Assembly: GCA_963575745.1 (NCBI GenBank)
Contig: CAUYUJ010000895.1
Location: forward strand, 38,501 to 102,500
Source of the DNA: Prorocentrum cordatum
Taxonomy: Eukaryota > Sar > Dinophyceae > Prorocentrales > Prorocentraceae
DNA length: 64,000 bases
Direction: 5' to 3'
Shown: one piece after another, positions 1 to 9,784 of the stretch
Position numbering within the stretch: the first letter of the stretch is position 1
Layout: each line of letters begins with the position of its first letter
Program-made: the position numbers and the translations under genes
The notes under the pieces: model-generated
What the model was told of the DNA's origin: nothing
What the model saw: only the letters and a program-made list of their open reading frames with translations
Database searches by the model: none

Positions 1-265
1 GCTTTGCTATGGCCATTCCCCAGACCGCCGACGGCGGCCCCTCCGGCTTCTGAGAAGCCCCGCCGCCTTCCGAGAAGGCCGCCTCCTTCTCGCTTCCCCC
101 CCTCCCTCGCCGCTGAAGGCTTACCTCCGCCCCTTTCCGCCGGCCCCCACCAGCGGAGCCGCGCTCGTTTCGGCTTCTCCGCCGGCCCTCCGCCGACGGC
201 GAGGAGAGTCCATTCTTCTCTCGATCCCCTCGGGTGCGAGGCGTTTTCTTCCCAGCCATCCTGTG
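1..265. other. GC-rich stretch without recognised gene
   Basis: Pyrimidine-rich, open in several frames, but I see no domain. It contains GAGAAG/CTTCC segments resembling 55,490-55,550. If the S46 gene at 780-4,589 is real, this lies in one of its introns or just before its next exon. Confidence 0.4.
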
Positions 266-269
266 GCGT

Positions 270-452
270 TGGGCCCCCGCGTCTGCTCCCCCTCCCCCCT
301 CCCTCCCTTTCCCCCCCTCCCTCCTCCCCGCTCCTCCTCTTCCTCCTCCTCCTCTCCTCCTCCTCCTCCTCCTCCTCCTCCTCTTCCTACTTACTCCTCT
401 TCTTCCTCCTCCTCCTCCTCCTCCTCCTCCTCCTCCTCCTCCCCCTCCTCAT
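270..452. repeat. (TCC)n microsatellite
   Basis: Long imperfect CTCCTC array; the encoded poly-Ser/Leu/Pro frames are not genes. Confidence 0.9.
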
Positions 453-550
453 CCTTGCCTCTGCCCTCCGCACGTCCACCTGTTCGGCACACCCCTCGCG
501 CGCTTCGTGGCCCCAGAGTGAGCTCCACCGACTGCCCCCTCATGTGCGTT

Positions 551-652
551 GCGTTGTTGTTTGTTTGTTTGTTTGTTCGTTCGTTCGTTCGTTCGTTCGT
601 TCGTTCGTTCGTTCGTTCGTTTGTTTGTTTGTTTGTTTGTTTGTTGTTTATA
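551..652. repeat. (GTTT)n/(GTTC)n tetranucleotide array
   Basis: A block of GTTT units, then GTTC units, then GTTT again: a symmetric two-variant tetranucleotide array of about 100 bp. Confidence 0.9.
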
Positions 653-779
653 TATACATTGTTAGAAAACAAGCCAACTCATATTATTGTTTGTGTTTAT
701 CATTGTTTAGACTCTTGTTGTGTGTTTCCTGTGTTGCTGCTTCTTTTGTTGTGTTTTTTTTTGCTGGGGCGCCCGCCGC

Positions 780-941
780 CTCGCAGCGGAGCGCGGTGGA
801 GCCCAGCGTGCTCTCCCTCTCCTTGGCGAGCTCCTCCTTCTTGTCGCGCATCCTGTTGGCGCGCTTGAGCGGGTCCTTCTCTGACTCGAGGACCTCCAGC
901 ATGGTCGGGCTCACGTCCTCGCAGGAGCGGGTGATCCACAC
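780..941 (-). CDS. S46-type peptidase, third visible exon
   Basis: This 54-codon exon continues the protein encoded at 4,408-4,589 and 3,961-4,044. It starts right after an AG (minus strand 942-943) in phase 0 and reads VWITRSCEDVSP, then a charged helical stretch (EKDPLKRANRMRDKKEELA) and ends ..ALRCE before a GC donor at 779-778. In S46 dipeptidyl-peptidases the segment after the catalytic-His region reads GFxAxxxxEELPxPGxxVxxxRxxEDVS followed by a charged helix, so order, phase and motif all fit. The exon with the catalytic Ser would lie beyond position 1. The preceding intron (942-3,960, GT-AG) is 3 kb and full of repeats. The family call comes from remembered motifs, not a database search. 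Confidence 0.7.
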
Positions 942-964
942 CTCGGGCGGACGAAAGGGGAGAG

Positions 965-1300
965 GGACGAGGGGGGGGAGAACGGGGACCGTAGGGAAGA
1001 CGAGGACAAGGAGGGTAAGTAGGGGACGGCGAATGATGATGCGTGAGGATGGAGAGGATCGTGATGGCGACGACGGTGATGACGAGCAGGATGAGGATGA
1101 GGATGAGGGCAATGATGAGAAGGGGCACGAAAAGAACACAGCAAGAATCGGACACGTTTACGGAGGAATATCACAAGCAGGAAGAGGAGAGGCACCAAGA
1201 AAAAGAGGAGGATGGATGGTGAATGAAGAAGTATGAGGTGGAAAGGGGATGGTGATGATGCGGATGATGAGGGCGACGACCTGGATACTGACACCGCCTA
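965..1300. repeat. Purine-rich GATG/GAGG low-complexity DNA
   Basis: Degenerate GATGA/GAGGA DNA inside the 3-kb intron of the S46 gene model; no gene seen. Confidence 0.6.
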
Positions 1301-1339
1301 TGACAAATTATGATCACGCCTATCCTGAACTATCATCTT

Positions 1340-2250
1340 CGTGTGTCTTGGAAACGCCCTGGACGTTTCTTTACAATTTCCAGCTTTTGTGTATTGTGCG
1401 CCAACAGCGGGCGCCTGGAAACAATTAAAAAACAAACCCTGGAAACTATCCCAACACGGTTCCGCGCGATCAAGTGGAAACTATCTTACAACGAGTCGGC
1501 GCAAACAAGACACGGTAAGGAAACGGCCCCCTGGAAACAAAACACGAGTGGGTGGACAAGCGACACGAAACGAGAATGCCGATGATGAATACGGGGCGGG
1601 CGGCGCAGCGGGTATCAGCACCAGCGAGCAGTAGCAGCAGGCAGTAGCAACAGGCAGTAGCAGCACCAGACAGCATGGGAGGAAGGTAACGGCTGCAGCG
1701 GGCAGGAGGTGCAACAGAGAAGCTGTTGGGTGAGTGTCGAGCTCTTACCGTGCGTTATTTGTCAGTCGCTATCCGACCCACCAGAATGGGAGTTTGGAAA
1801 CGAGTTGAAACCGTATCGGAAACGTATGTGTTGCAAACGGTCTCAACTAGGCAACTTCGACCCTTGGCCCAGGGGAAGCGGAAACATCGAGGATGTCGCC
1901 GCCGCCGCTGAAGCCGCCATTACGACGCCGCCGCCGCCGTTATAATACCGACGATGTCTTCGGCTCTGACGCGCACGGGATCGGACAGCGATTGACAAGC
2001 AGCGCACGATAAGAGCTCAGAGAAGCCTTTTGGAGAGAGCGTGTCGAACTCTTATCGTGCGTTGCCTGTCATTACCGGATACAACACAGCACGTTGCAAG
2101 CCAGAACTGGAAACGATGAACAAAAACAAGTTGGAAACCAAAAAAAACGATCTCTTGGACTCACGTTGGAAACGATCAAAAAGCGCATCGCCGCGGATAC
2201 CTGAGAACGACAAACAACCAGGAGCCAGAAGCTCTTGGAAAACGTGTTTT
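1340..2250 (+). repeat. Dispersed TGGAAAC-motif repeat block
   Basis: The heptamer TGGAAAC (or TCGGAAAC) recurs about a dozen times at irregular 20-60 bp spacing (for example near 1349, 1422, 1440, 1473, 1797, 2109, 2134, 2167). A longer unit with CTCTTACCGTGCGTT at ~1741 recurs at ~2048. No coding sequence was recognised. Confidence 0.6.
1994..2070. repeat. 25-bp inverted repeat (hairpin)
   Basis: Arm 1 at 1994-2018 and arm 2 at 2046-2070 are inverted copies, 22 of 25 matching, with a 27-bp loop. The shared core is CGCACGATAAGAG. Confidence 0.8.
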
Positions 2251-2319
2251 TGAATGAAAGCCGAAAACTACTATTTAAAAACGCCCAGGGCCTTTCCAAG
2301 ACACGCTAAGACTATAGTA

Positions 2320-2497
2320 TTGACTACTCCTATGATGGTGATGCCGTTGATTATGAGGATTCTTAGTGTGATGCGTACGACGATTATGACGATGATGGTG
2401 ATGATGCTGATCCACCGGTCTCAAAAGCGCGCGTCAGAGACAGCGCTGTTTCGAGGCGAGGTGAGGATGGTTCGGACGACGATGATGATGCTGCTGC

Positions 2498-2535
<38 letters not shown>

Positions 2536-2765
2536 GTGGTGATGACGAAGATGATGATGCTGCTGCTGATGAAGAGGAAATCCCAAAAGATACCAAAAGG
2601 TCTCTGGAGGTCTCTGGAGGGCTCTGGAAGCCTCCAGAAGCCTCCAGAGGGCTTCGCAGCGTCACGAAAGTCCAAAAACCTCAGTTCTCCTCCTGGTCCT
2701 CCTGAGGATGGGGACAGAGAAGGACGAGGAGGAGGGGGAGGAGGAGGAGGAGGAGGAGTAGGATC
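2320..2765. repeat. (GAT)n, CTCCAGAAG and (GGA)n repeats
   Basis: A GATGAT array (2,485-2,575), short tandem CTCTGGAGG/CCTCCAGAAG units (2,595-2,655) and a GGA run (2,725-2,762). No gene. Confidence 0.7.
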
Positions 2766-2879
2766 ACTGTAAACCCGAGACGCATCAACGATGTTGCAAT
2801 CCACACTCCCTCCACATTCCCTCCTCACGAACCCCCCACAATAATAATGTATGCTCATTGCGAGAACTGGCCCGTTAGA

Positions 2880-3630
2880 AAACAACCGTCTGAGAATTTC
2901 CAATTGTGCACAAACGCCGTTCCCGGGACTGCAACGCCGCGGGTCAAGGTGACTTTTGCGCCCTGACAATCCTCAGCCGCGCAAACACACCGTGCCTGGG
3001 ACTTCAATGCCGCGAATCAGCATGACTTCCGCGTCGCGTCAACCCTAAATCGTGCCAGAACGCCATGTCTAAGACTTCGACCAAACGGAATCTTTGAAAC
3101 GGTTGAAAACTTGTGACGCGAATGTGCGCGGTGCTGAAACAAGAACAACACTTAACACAACAAAAACCTTCCGCCCTCCATCCGTGAGGCTGTTGCAAGC
3201 GTTCAAGACGAAGGCGCGCGGGGCTCAAACGAGAACCACATTATGAAGAAGATCCGCCCTCCATCCGCGAAACTGTTGTGTGAACCTTCAAGGTCAGTAT
3301 GGCGGGGATCAGGCGAGAGTCACATTTTGAAAAGGACCCACCCTCCATTCGTGAAGCTGCTATGGATCTTCATTGCGAATCTGCGTGGCGCGCAAGCGGG
3401 AGCCACCTTTGATCCGTGAAAGTGTTGTAATCTTTGGAACATATGAAGCGAACATGCGCGGCGCTAAGGCGAGATAAAGCGAGAATCGCATTTTGAAAGG
3501 GACCCGCCCTCTATCCGTGAAGTGGTTGCAAGCTTTTAAGCTTCAAGATCATAAGCGGCGGCGACATCTCAGGCGAAACGCCCTGCCTGCCTTACCGAAA
3601 CGTCTGGAGGTGCGGCAGGGAGGAGTTGTG
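2880..3630 (+). repeat. ~95-bp tandem satellite (family M), array 1
   Basis: About six degenerate units, each containing CGCCCTCCATCCGTGAAG, then GTTGCAAGC, then a GCGCGGCGCTAAGGCGAG segment and ACATTTTGAAA. The same unit and its distinctive 3' end (AAGATCAT.AGCGG) recur at 43,850-44,110. Confidence 0.7.
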
Positions 3631-3639
3631 ATAACGAAG

Positions 3640-3870
3640 GGGATGGGAGCACGAGGAGGAGGAGAAGGAGGAGGAGGAGGAAAAGGAGGTGGAGCAGGAG
3701 GAGGAGGAACATGATGAGGATGAGGAGGAGGTGGAGGAACAGGAGGAGGAGGAGGAGGAGGAGGAGGAGGAGGAGGAGGAGGAGGAGGAGGAGGAGGAGG
3801 AGGAGGAGGAGGAGGAGGAGGAGGAGGAGGAGGAGGAGGAGGAGGAGGAGGAGGACGAGGAGAAGGAGGG
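3640..3870. repeat. (GGA)n microsatellite
   Basis: Nearly uninterrupted GGA for about 130 bp with degenerate flanks. Confidence 0.95.
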
Positions 3871-3960
3871 GACGAACGGGTGGGGGGAAGGGCAATGTCA
3901 AGCAGAGGGGGGGGGGACAAATTTGTCTGGCGGGGCGGGGCGGCCGGGCCCTCCGAGCAC

Positions 3961-4044
3961 CTCGTAGTCTGGGCCCGCGAGCTCCTCCTCTCGCGACCGC
4001 GCCACGAAACCGTTGGTCACGTGGTCGTGCTCGGCCGTGCTGGC
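3961..4044 (-). CDS. S46-type peptidase, second visible exon
   Basis: This is an 84-nt, phase 0-0 exon bounded by an acceptor ACAG (minus strand, 4,048-4,045) and a GT donor (3,960-3,959). It encodes 28 residues beginning ASTAEHDHVTNGFVARSREE and ending in GPDYE. It follows directly on the exon that ends NHHVALDAVRQ. S46 peptidases have, just after the catalytic-His segment, a stretch like STxEHDYLxxGFxAxxxxEELP, so this small exon supports the family call independently. It is too short to be seen as an ORF. Confidence 0.75.
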
Positions 4045-4407
4045 CTGTCTCCCCCGCCTCCATCCTCCCCGCCTCCATTCCCCCCCCTCCTCCTCCTCCT
4101 CCTCTCCTCCTCCTCCTCCTCCTCCTCCTCCTCCTCCTCCTCCTCCTCCCCCTCCTCCTACTCCTTCTCTCCCTGCACTTTTCTCCCTCACTCCTTCTCG
4201 TCCGCCTCCTTCTGCTCCTGCTCCTGCTCCTGCTCTTGCTCTTGCTCCTGCTCCTGCTGCTGCTCCTCCTCCTCCTCCTCCCGCCCGCCCGCCGTGACCT
4301 CTTCACCCCTGGCGCTCTCCCTCCACCCGGTCTCGGGGGGCAGCCCCGTGGCTCCGGGGCCCTCGACGACGAGCGCCGGGGCTGGGGCAGGGGTCTCCCG
4401 CGCCGGC
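4045..4407 (-). other. GC-AG intron of the S46 gene
   Basis: On the minus strand it starts GCCGGC and ends GACAG, 363 nt, phase 0. It is mostly a (GGA)n array (4,085-4,160) and CTCCTG repeats (4,205-4,285 on the plus strand). GC-AG introns are a known dinoflagellate feature. Confidence 0.65.
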
Positions 4408-4589
4408 CTGCCGCACGGCGTCCAGGGCCACGTGGTGGTTCGTGACGATCAGGCCCTCGGCCGAGATGAAGGAGCCCGTGCCGCCCCGCCCCGAGGGCCC
4501 CACGGACACAAGCGTGTCCGACAGGGCCCGGCCGCTGGCTCCCGCGCCCGTGCCGTCAATGTCCTCGGGGAGCGAGCAGTGGCACAAGC
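4408..4589 (-). CDS. S46-type peptidase, exon with catalytic-His motif
   Basis: The exon reads LSDTLVSVGPSGRGGTGSF, then SAEGLIVTNHHVALDAVRQ. The GTGSF..GLIVTNHH block is the hallmark of S46 (dipeptidyl-peptidase 7/11-like) chymotrypsin-fold serine peptidases, in which the second His of TNHH is catalytic. S46 enzymes remove N-terminal dipeptides and are usually secreted; no signal peptide lies in the visible part. The 3' end is a GC donor (4,407-4,406). The 5' end is taken as the TCTAG acceptor at 4,591-4,590, which sits just beyond element D copy 1, so that element probably forms the upstream intron. The 5' exons were not found. A generic trypsin/HtrA exon is the alternative, but the two following exons favour S46. 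Confidence 0.75.
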
Positions 4590-4768
4590 CTAGAAAGTGA
4601 AGGGGCCCCAGGGCACACAAATAAAGACACACACGCATAGAAATATGCCCCTATACTTTCCCATATTTTGTTCGGGTTTTCTGTCTTCCCCCCCACTTCC
4701 CATATGTTCCTATATTTTCTGGGGGATCGACGATTCAGTGTGTCTGTGTGTTTTTTCCCTCCTGAGAG
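4590..4768 (-). mobile_element. Element D, copy 1 (intron-like)
   Basis: Conserved from CTCAGGAGGGAAAA through ATCGTCGAT, GGGAAGTGGGGG and TGTGTGC to GGGGCCCCTTCACT. The other copies end in CCCAG, but this one has CCCTGG; the next AG is 21 nt further on (TCTAG), where the S46 exon begins. Confidence 0.7.
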
Positions 4769-4787
4769 CGTCCAGGGTTCGCCAGGG

Positions 4788-4950
4788 TTCGGTCGGGCAT
4801 GCCCCCCTACAGGCGGATTTCGGAGGAAAAATGAAACATAGTCAAGACATATCCACAAAAAGAATCAAACATAGTCAAGAAATCGCCCCCAGACTATTTT
4901 GTTTTACTATTTTCGAATATTCCTACTGTAGAAGGACAGGCCCGACTTAA
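4788..4950 (-). mobile_element. Element A, copy 1
   Basis: TIRs GGTCGGGCATGCCCCCCTACAG and its inverted partner ending GACAGGCCCGACTTAA. An 8-bp target duplication, CGCCAGGG / CGCTAGGG (7 of 8), lies directly outside (4,780-4,787 and 4,951-4,958). Confidence 0.8.
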
Positions 4951-5090
4951 CGCTAGGGACTGGCTTCCTTTCAAAACAGCCGAAACCTTCCCGAAATCCT
5001 CCGAAAACCCTCCAGAAAGGGTTCCAACAGGGTTCTGAAGGGGTTGTCGTCGTTTTGGGGGGGAACCAATCCCTAGCGAACGCTGGACTG

Positions 5091-5278
5091 AACATAAACA
5101 TAAAAACTCGGAGGTCCGGGCGGATTTCTCGGATCCGCGCCAGACCCCCTGGCGGCGCCGCCCCTGGCGCGCTCCGCGCGCCAGGGGTGGGGGTGGGGTC
5201 CAGCACCGGTGCGAGAACTCCGCGCGGACTTCCGAGTTTTTATGAGTTTTTATGTTTATGCCACTTTTTGTTTCCCTA
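5091..5278. mobile_element. Element F, copy 1
   Basis: Long near-palindrome: ACATAAAAACTCGGAGGTCC at the left, its inverse at the right, and a CGCGCGCCAGGG core. The left outer TIR is less complete than in copies 2, 4 and 5. Confidence 0.75.
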
Positions 5279-5400
5279 TTATCCTCCCAGGCACTTAGTT
5301 TTTGTTCCACTTCGCGTTTGCTTGTATCCCTCGAGACCCGTTTCCTTCCTGCCAAGGCTCGTGTCGGGGTCCGTCGGGCCCCCGAGGCTATATGCTCGTG

Positions 5401-5559
5401 TCACTCTTCGCTCCCCTGCATGTCCTCGGCGGGCACCCGCAGGCCCATCTCCTGCAGCAGGGGCTCCAGCGCCTTCGCCTCCGTGATCGGCCAGGTCCTG
5501 GGGCCGCAGGCCGCGGCGAGGGCAGGGACGACGACAAAAGGAGCCGGGCCCGAGGCGAG
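5401..5559 (-). CDS. Possible terminal exon, unrecognised
   Basis: Reads LASGPAPFVVVPALAAACGP, then RTWPITEAKALEPLLQEMG and LRVPAEDMQGSEE before a TGA. Composition is protein-like (helical LEPLLQEMG segment). It begins right after an AG at the inner end of element A copy 2, and the frame stays open into the upstream stretch 5,739-5,885 if that element is spliced out. Function unknown. Confidence 0.45.
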   Translation of the reverse strand, partial: LASGPAPFVVVPALAAACGPRTWPITEAKALEPLLQEMGLRVPAEDMQGSEE

Positions 5560-5738
5560 CTTTTTCAGTCGGGCGTGTCCCCCCCTACAGGGGGATTTTT
5601 GGACGACAAGTAAAAAATAGTCAAACAGTACCCATTTTTTATGATCAAAAAATATTTAACCTCAAAAAATAGCCCCCAGATTATGTATGGACTCTTTTTG
5701 AGCATTCTTCCTGTAGAGGGACAGGCCCGACTCAAAAC
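5560..5738 (-). mobile_element. Element A, copy 2, as a GT-AG intron
   Basis: Element proper is 5,564-5,735, with both TIRs. On the minus strand the interval starts GTTTTGAG and ends GAAAAAG. Removing it joins codon CGC (5,741-5,739) to CTC (5,559-5,557) in phase 0. The flanks show only a weak possible target duplication (AGCGCGTT / AGCTCGCC). Confidence 0.55.
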
Positions 5739-5885
5739 GCGCTGCGACTCTCTGGGAGCCGGCGGGTCCGGCTCGTGGGCCGGGGGCCGCCGCCGCGCCG
5801 GGGGCGCTCCAGGACGCCCTGCGAGCGTTTTGGGGCGCCCCAGGGGGCGATCTGTCTCCAGCCTGCAGCATAGGGGCCCGTCCAC
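5739..5885 (-). CDS. Possible exon upstream of A copy 2
   Basis: Open frame ending PAHEPDPPAPRESQR at the GT donor. Arg/Pro-rich and partly made of the local GCGAGCG repeat, so the coding call rests only on frame continuity with 5,401-5,559. Confidence 0.25.
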
Positions 5886-6350
5886 GAGGAAGCTCCCGCG
5901 AGGAGCTCAACCCCGAGGAACCTCCCGCGAGGAACCTCCCACGACGCTCTGCGAGCGTTTTGGGACGCCCTGGGGCGATCTATCTTCAGCCTACAGCAGG
6001 GGGCCCGTGCACGAGGAGCCTCCCACCAGAAGCCCAACCCCGAGACCCCAGGGCGTCCCTCGACTTTTGGTTGTGGGGCGATCTGTCTCCAGCCTGCAGC
6101 ACAATCAAAAACCCTAACAAGGACGCGCGGTAAGGACGCGAGACCCTCGGAAGCCGAAGTATTGGCATTTTTGGGGCGGCGGGCGACGAAAACCCCAAGG
6201 ATGCAAGAGCAAGGAAGAGCAAGGACGCAAGGGTACCCTGAGCAAGGTCGCGCGTCCTTGTTAGGGTTTTTGACTGCAGGGGGCCGTCCACGAAGAACCT
6301 CCCACAAGAAGCCCAACCCCGAGACCCCAGGGCGTCCCTCGACTTTTGCT
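5800..6350 (+). repeat. Direct repeats around element J copy 1
   Basis: A ~65-bp unit (GAGGAGCCTCCCACCAGAAG ... CGTCCCTCGACTTTTG) occurs at ~6,010-6,066 and ~6,290-6,350. A shorter relative (TGCGAGCGTTTTGGG..CGCCC) occurs at ~5,820 and ~5,947. Confidence 0.65.
6106..6271. mobile_element. Element J, copy 1 (23-bp perfect TIR)
   Basis: The ends AAAAACCCTAACAAGGACGC(GCG) and their exact inverse bound a 166-bp element. A diverged copy in the opposite orientation is at 60,265-60,428. Confidence 0.8.
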
Positions 6351-6359
6351 GTGTGGGAG

Positions 6360-6600
6360 CGGTACGCTCTCTGTCGCAGAGAGCAGTCGAGCCCCAGGGC
6401 ACCCTGGAGGCAAGCGGGGAGGCCTCCACTGCCTCTTTAGCAATGTAAGCCTGCCCGGCAGACTCGTGGCGCCATCCCCGCCCCCCGCGCCGCGCGGCAT
6501 CGCTTCCGGACGCTCCCCGGGGCCCAGAGGGGGCCTCGGACGGCGGAGCGGAAGGAAGCGCTGGCACGGAATGTAATCACGGCTTCGGAGGTCGGGGAGG
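6360..6600. other. GC-rich DNA, no gene assigned
   Basis: Open in several minus-strand frames, but none shows a domain or a clear splice context. Confidence 0.3.
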
Positions 6601-6800
6601 GGGGGGGGAGCACGAGGAGGAGGACGAGGAGGAGGAGGAGAAGGAGGTGGAGGAGGAGGAGGAGGAACATGAGGTGGAGGAGGAGGAGGAGGAGGAGGAA
6701 CAGGAGGATGAGGAGGAGGTGGAGGAACAGGAGGAGGAGGGAGGAGGAGGAGGAGGAGGAGGAGGAGGAGGAGGAGGAGGAGGAGGTCGGGGAAGGGGGG
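6600..6800. repeat. (GGA)n microsatellite
   Basis: Imperfect GGA array with GGT and AAC interruptions. Confidence 0.9.
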
Positions 6801-6940
6801 GGGGAGAGGTCCCCCGAGATCCCAGGACCCCCCCCCAGATCCACGGAGTCGTTGCCCAGAGGCCTCCCGACTCGCCTCCCCCTCCTCCTCCACCCCCTCC
6901 ACCTCCTTTGCTCTTCCTCCCCCCCCCACCTCATCCCTGG

Positions 6941-7060
6941 CCATCGCTCGGACGTCCATTCCCTGTGTTTTTTTCCGGTTTCGCGCGTGGTTTCTGTCGC
7001 AGGATGATCCAAGATGCTACTTTATAATCCCCGCCGACAACAGTGCACACGTCCGACCGG
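6941..7060. mobile_element. Element E, copy 1 (diverged)
   Basis: Left end TGGCCATCGCTCGGACGTCC and internal TTTTTCCGGTTTCGCGCG match copies 2 and 3; the right end (GCACACGTCCGACCGGCACC) is degenerate. Confidence 0.7.
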
Positions 7061-8170
7061 CACCAAGATCCTCCCCCCTCCCTCCTCCTCGTCCTGCTTC
7101 GAGCTTCGAGCTGCGGGCTGGTCTGTGCTGGGGAGTAGTGGGGTCCTCGTGCGCCCCTCGCCTCCGCTCTCGGCCTGCCGTGGTTGTCGTGGAGGAAAAA
7201 ACGCCAATGTTTGATGCGTGCTGAAGCGGGCCCAACCCCCTGCCCCAGATTCAAAGTTCGGAGTGGTCGACGCGGGGGAGTGCGAGTCGCTTCGGGAAAA
7301 AAAAATACGCCCACACTCACAAACCGCGGCCTGCTCCCTTAGATGAGTATTGACATTGGGGGCGCGGGGGGCGCTTTTGCGCCATCTTCTAGTCGTTGTG
7401 CCCGGGCGTGTTTTCTCCCGAAAACGCCGGTGGCTCCATCCGATCAGGCCAGATGCCGGATGGGAAGAGAGGGAGACGGCGCCTTGCCAACGCGGGAACC
7501 ATAGCAGAAAGGGGGGGCGGCGGCCCCCGAGGAGATGGGAGACACCGGCGGAGGAGCGACACGAGGAGGAGCAACAGGAGCAGAAGAGAGAGAGAGAGAG
7601 AGAGAGAGAGGATGAGCCTTTGCAGAGCAGCAGGCGCGACGGATGAGGGCAGGAGCGGGGAAGGAGAAGGCCGTCCACGCAGTTCTTACGTCGGCGGCTA
7701 GGCAGAGGAACTGCGCTGGCGAGCACAGCGAAACGGGCAACGTCAGGCGAATTCAGCCACCATGCAGGAGGGAGGGACAAGGGAAGGCCGTCCACACCGC
7801 CGAAACACCATCAGAGCACCCCAGGGAGAACACGAGAGGAAAGGGCGGGGCGACGGGGCAGGAGGGGGACAGGGAAAAAGAGAGGGGGGATGCTTTCGGG
7901 GGGCGTCGGCGGCATCCGCGGCCCTCTGGGTCAGAGAGTCGCCCCGTGCGCTCCCCCCCCCCCCCTGTCCTCGCTCGTCCCCTGCAGCATGCCGGATCAC
8001 TCGAAGGCAAAGCATGCCTGGGGAGCTGCAGGCTTCTGGAAGCAAGCTGCCCAGGAGCTCCGAGGGGCTCCGCAAGACCTCCTGGGGAACTTCGGGGCAA
8101 GCGTATATTCGAACCGGTAGGACAACGCAGGCTGGGACACGCTACGAGGCCCCCCCAAGACCCCCGGGCG
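7060..8170. other. No assigned gene; contains a (GA)n run
   Basis: GC-rich DNA with a GAGAGA run at 7,583-7,612. Long frames on both strands lack recognisable domains. Confidence 0.4.
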
Positions 8171-8174
8171 GAGG

Positions 8175-8304
8175 GCGAGGAGGAGGAGGAGGAGGAGGAG
8201 GAGGAGGAGGAGGAGGAGGAGGAGGAGGAGGAGGAGGAGGAGAGGAGGAGGAGGAGGAGGAGGAGGAGGAGGAGGAGGAGGAGGAGGAGGAGGAGGAGGA
8301 GGCT
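8175..8304. repeat. (GGA)n microsatellite
   Basis: Continuous GGA/GAG array. Confidence 0.95.
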
Positions 8305-9516
8305 GCTGGCGGTGCGCGGGCAGCGGCGGCCGTGGAGAGAGGTGGGCGGCGGGCCCGCGCTGGCCGGCCGCGCAGGCCGTGCCGCGCGCAGCCCTCTGCG
8401 AGCGGCGGCCTGGCTCCCGCTCGCCCTGGCGACCTCCCCGAGCTCCGAGCAGCGCGAGCGCGGCGCGGCTGGCAGGGAGCGCCGCTGTTTCGGGCGCGCG
8501 GCGGGCGGCAGAAGCACATGCAAGAAGGCGGAGGCCCGCGCAGGCCCGCGCAGGGCCGTGCCACCCGCGGCGCTCCGCGTGGCGGCCCGGGCTCCCGCTC
8601 CGCCGCCCTGCTCGGGGGCCTGGCAGCGCACCGCAGCGACCTCCCCGTTCCGTGGCCAGAGTTTCGGCCACGCTCGCAGAGGTCGAGCTGCGAAGCGGGA
8701 GGCGATGCTGCGCAACGGCACGCTGCCGTTCCCTCTCCTTGCGTGCTCTGCCTGTGTTTTCCCCTCCGCCTGTTCTCCGCTCTCTTTGTCCTTCCTTCGC
8801 ATGTGGGTACTCATGCCGACCCGTTGTGAGCTGCAGGCGGTCACGCAGTGCGAGCACGCAACTGTTGGCAGGGAGTGCCGTCGTTGGGGGAACGAAGAGT
8901 GACATAAAGATAACAACTCGGAGGTCCGCGCGGATTTTTCTCGGATCCGCCCTGGATCCCCCTGGCGGCGCCTCCGGCGCCGCCCCTGGCGCGCTCCGCG
9001 CGCCAGGGATGGGGGGTCCAGCGCCGATCCGAGAAGCCAGCGCGGACCTCCGAGTTTTTATGTAATTTTTCGTTCCCCGAGTCGTGGGTCCAGCAGCGCT
9101 TTGCGTGCGATTTTTTGCAGGTTGAACACCGGAGCCAGCCCGCTGCGACAGAGGAGGCAAGCTCGGGTGGAGGGAGAGGGCTGGCTGCTCTGGCAGGGCG
9201 CTGGCGGTGCAAGCCTCCGCGCCGCCTGTGGGCCTCGTCGATTGGGGGTTTGTAGCGGAGGCTGGGTAGAACTGAGGAGTGTGCCCCTCCCAACGGAGAG
9301 AGGCCGATCCCCGTGGGTCCACCCACCCATGCGTGCAGAGCGGCTGGGCTGGTTCAGATGCCCGCGTAGAAATGCAGTCTCGCTTCGGAAGCGGTGGGGT
9401 TCCTCTCCTGGCGTCCTACCTCGCCTCTGGGTCATCATGTGGTCGAGCGCGGCGCTGGAAACGCGCTGGTACACGATGCACTTTGTGCAAATCCATCGGT
9501 TGCACAACCAGTCCAA
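8304..9516 (-). CDS. Possible coding region split by element F copy 2
   Basis: On the minus strand the frame ending FNLQKIARKALLDPR stops being protein-like at the edge of element F. It continues beyond it as RHSLPTVACSHCVTACSSQ, then MSTHMRRKDKESGEQAEGKT and on to about 8,305 without a stop, if the element and one 8-bp target copy are removed. The second half is Ala/Arg-rich, and all frames are fairly open in this GC-rich DNA. It contains an internal ~178-bp direct repeat (near 8,371 and 8,549). No domain recognised. Confidence 0.3.
8888..9080. mobile_element. Element F, copy 2, with 8-bp TSD
   Basis: Nearly palindromic ends (GGGAACGAAGAGTGACATAA ... its inverse) and a CGCGCGCCAGGG core. 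Flanked by GTCGTTGG (8,880-8,887) and GTCGTGGG (9,081-9,088), 7 of 8 identical. Confidence 0.8.
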
Positions 9517-9784
9517 TATGGCGGCGCCCTGACCTATGCGGCACTGGCATGTGTCGCATGTACCTCTGTCTTCAGCGTGAGCGCAGTTACTGGAGCGGGT
9601 TTTTCCTTGATAGCTGCACCGCCTCCCAGCGGCTGCCAGCTCTGCCCCCCGTATGGTGTAGAGACTTCTGCAGGTCGTTCAGTGACAGGCAGACGACCTC
9701 CAAGGATATCTATTCAAGATCATCGAGCGTCAGGCCAGCAACGCCAGCGGCCCGCAGGCGGGCGCGCCCCTGGCACGTTGCGCC

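Noticed and set aside
4-1236. 410-codon plus-strand frame at the window start
   Set aside because: Built from TCC and GTTC repeats and the antisense of the S46 exon.
4303-4638. Reading the 111-codon frame as a complete small protein
   Set aside because: Only the part 4,408-4,589 fits S46; the ends are element D sequence and intron.
6108-6116. CCCTAA in the TIR of element J as a telomeric repeat
   Set aside because: A single unit, part of an inverted repeat; no array.
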